The translations under genes were made by a program, and so were the position numbers. DNA of 64,000 bases from Strongylocentrotus droebachiensis (lineage: Eukaryota; Echinodermata; Echinoidea; Camarodonta; Strongylocentrotidae), in the NCBI GenBank assembly GCA_035222895.1, contig JAVYIG010006837.1, forward strand, positions 1-64,000. The letters are read 5' to 3'. Positions 62,173-64,000 of the stretch are shown here, one piece after another. Each line of letters opens with the position of its first letter. Position 1 is the stretch's first letter. Below the pieces are notes generated by a model. That model did no database searches. It saw nothing but the letters and a program-made list of their open reading frames with translations, and was not told where the DNA came from.

Positions 62173-62689
62173 AGGTATTACAAAGTTTTGGTATGGGGTC
62201 ATGAATTTGGTTCAAATTAACATATTGGAAGCGTATGCGTTCCTACAATATTCATTGATCGTCGTCGCGGTTGAAATCGAGTCTAAAATTATGAAATTGT
62301 AAATAATAAACTTCTTATGTCGTATAGCTCCCTCTCAAGGTCAAGATATTAATTAAGCTATAAAACAATGTTTTTTGACTAAAATTGACAGATTAGCTAT
62401 TCCCATTTGGAAATTATATATCAAAAATACATATTCTGAGATTTTCATGGTCGCAGCTACCATTGTACGGCCTTAGGCGCTATTTGAAATTTATCAAAAT
62501 TTACCGGGAGCACCGGTAAATTTTTATATTCAATTTTTCTCGAAAACAGAAGTGTTTTAGGTGCTAATTTTTTAAGGCTTATTATAATACATCCACAAGG
62601 GCATCCAAATACCGGTATATCAAAATTGTAAAGATTCACTATCCACCCAATTTTCAAAATTTCCCAAAACTTTGTATTACCTTTAAGGG
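62165..62689. mobile_element. 525-bp element with GGTATTACAAAGTTTTGG ends
   Basis: CTTTAAAGGTATTACAAAGT at the left faces ACTTTGTATTACCTTTAAG at the right. Its left tip overlaps the right tip of the previous element by the shared CTTTAAAG. Confidence 0.88.
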
Positions 62690-62962
62690 CTATATCTGAT
62701 CTTAGGGGAATTGTCACAGTTTGCTCATAAAAAGGCCTGGTTATTTTGGTTCTCTCTCAGCCGAGGGAATGGAATGACAAAAAATTATTAACCTTAGCTT
62801 ATTGATAGAGTATCTCATAAAGGATACGTCCACAAATGAAATTTCATATGTCTGTCTTAATTCACATATCAGGGAAGTGACAATTCTGCACAATACATAA
62901 TTTATAGGGAAATGTTCATTTTTGACTCTACGCAGTACCCATGGTATTGGTACCCTTTGGAT

Positions 62963-63145
62963 TCAATCCCCGGTCAAAAAAAACCCAGAGACTCCTGGGC
63001 AGTCCGGATTGACTTGAGCTGCATAACGAACTTTAAAAAGCCCTGCTAAAGTATATTCCTGATCAGATGTCAAGCAATTAATTAGGCAGAATCTAAACAA
63101 AAACAAAGCAATGACCAAAATCGTCATTGCCCGATAGAAGTCCAT
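62963..63145 (-). CDS. Doubtful 60-codon frame with a signal-peptide-like start
   Basis: Begins MDFYRAMTILVIALFLFRFC and continues with SDQEYTLAGLFKVRYAAQ then NPDCPGVSGFF. The hydrophobic start looks like a signal peptide, and E-Y-x-L-A-G-L-F-K-V loosely recalls the first strand of class C receptor or ANF-receptor ligand-binding domains (GGLFPVH). No convincing splice donor ends the similarity, and tRNA-like SINE sequence flanks both sides. It may be a gene fragment, or chance. Confidence 0.25.
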   Translation of the reverse strand: MDFYRAMTILVIALFLFRFCLINCLTSDQEYTLAGLFKVRYAAQVNPDCPGVSGFFLTGD

Positions 63146-64000
63146 GGAAGTGACTTTTAAATCATTGTTTTTTAAAGGCGGGGCGATTGAACTCGGGATT
63201 TAAATCATAGTCATTTTAATCACACCAACCAGCACGCCTTTCCTCCCGCTCTCCCGCTTCGATGTAGAATCTCAAATGTGCTCATACCCCCCCCCCCCCC
63301 CCCCCCCGTTTATTCGGTGGCTGGGTGAGTTGTTGCAAAATTCTCGGCGCGGTTTTTCAAATTTTAAAACACCTCCCTTGAAAAAAAATCTTGCATACGC
63401 CACTACCGTTCAGCAAAACAAAAATTTGCATACGACCTCCCTCAAAGCAGTTCCCCAAAGTTGACAAGCCTGTTTAATGATACCTAGTATGTAATTTATT
63501 ATATTAAGTAATATTAACGAGGATAAAACAAATATGTAATGGTAGCAACAGAATTTGAATAGCTTTTGATATCAGGTAATGTTTTTTTTATTCATTCTCA
63601 AAATACAGTGTCACTTGTTAACTCTATGAAGATGTACATTGCATTTTCAATGTGGTAGTAAATACAATAAAATACAATACAACAGATGATTGATGATACA
63701 TAGTGTAAATGTACGTGTACAGTACATACATCGGGTGCAAAAAACTATCAAACTGTTGATCCCTTATGGAGAACCGGTACATACATGTACATGTATGTGT
63801 GTACCATTACATGTAAATGTACATGTGAAACTCAGCAGGCCTACATGTACATGTATACATAGTGTACAGTACACCCAAAATACAAAAAGAATACTTGATG
63901 CAGAACTATGTGCCTGTACATGTATGATTAGAAGCATTAGATATAAAAACGCACCGCATGAATTGCGATACAATACTGGTAGTTTTGCACAAAATTAAAT
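63146..64000. other. Right edge, no gene seen
   Basis: A tRNA-like SINE remnant near 63180-63245, a C22 run at about 63286-63307, and a dense cluster of ACATGTAC palindromes at 63705-63860. The missing 5' exon of the GDPD gene was looked for here and not found. Confidence 0.5.

Noticed and set aside
63690-63998. 102-codon Cys/His/Thr-rich frame
   Set aside because: Produced by the cluster of ACATGTAC palindromes, which translate to repeated TCTC/HVHV on both strands.

Overview
The window looks like genomic DNA from a marine invertebrate deuterostome, most likely a sea urchin or other echinoderm. It is AT-rich, has long introns, is crowded with foldback MITEs and tRNA-derived SINEs, and is sprinkled with the palindrome ACATGTAC. 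Species is inferred from style, not from a diagnostic gene. | One host gene dominates. It lies on the minus strand and its twelve visible coding exons run from about 59.76 kb down to a stop codon at 11,822. The spliced product (about 555 residues visible) is a multi-pass membrane glycerophosphodiester phosphodiesterase of the GDE2/GDE3/GDE6 type (vertebrate GDPD5, GDPD2, GDPD4): five membrane segments, an extracellular GDPD catalytic domain with the GHRG, PENT, E-x-D and MHD motifs, a sixth membrane segment and a cytosolic tail. The N-terminal cytosolic exon is not visible and probably lies beyond 64 kb. A second, partial minus-strand gene is suggested at 1,678-1,744 by a clean signal-peptide exon with a canonical splice donor; the rest would lie to the left. 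| The introns and flanks are repeat territory. 0-8.3 kb: edge satellite, two copies of a 310-bp foldback MITE, and a large inverted pair of a two-block repeat. 8.3-11.8 kb: AT-rich, nearly repeat-free sequence downstream of the stop, possibly 3' UTR. 12-20.6 kb: exons 12 to 7 with SINEs, a 1.3-kb TIR element, a 51-bp minisatellite, a 456-bp MITE with a 9-bp target duplication, and a 56-bp tandem array that repeats the splice acceptor and first bases of exon 8. 20.6-27.9 kb: exons 6 to 4 with a hAT-like element inside a SINE, LINE debris and a 1.7-kb foldback. 28-40.7 kb: a very long intron with hairpins, a pogo-like transposase fragment and a 14-bp tandem array, then exons 3 and 2. 41-59.6 kb: the longest intron, holding a Penelope-like retroelement (48.39-53.31 kb) into which two different non-autonomous DNA elements have inserted, each with a readable target-site duplication. 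59.66-64 kb: exon 1, then large palindromes and TIR elements. | No CRISPR array, rRNA gene, intact tRNA gene, operon or prokaryotic feature was found. The long open frames in the CT-rich minisatellite and in the 51-bp repeat are products of repeat periodicity, not genes.
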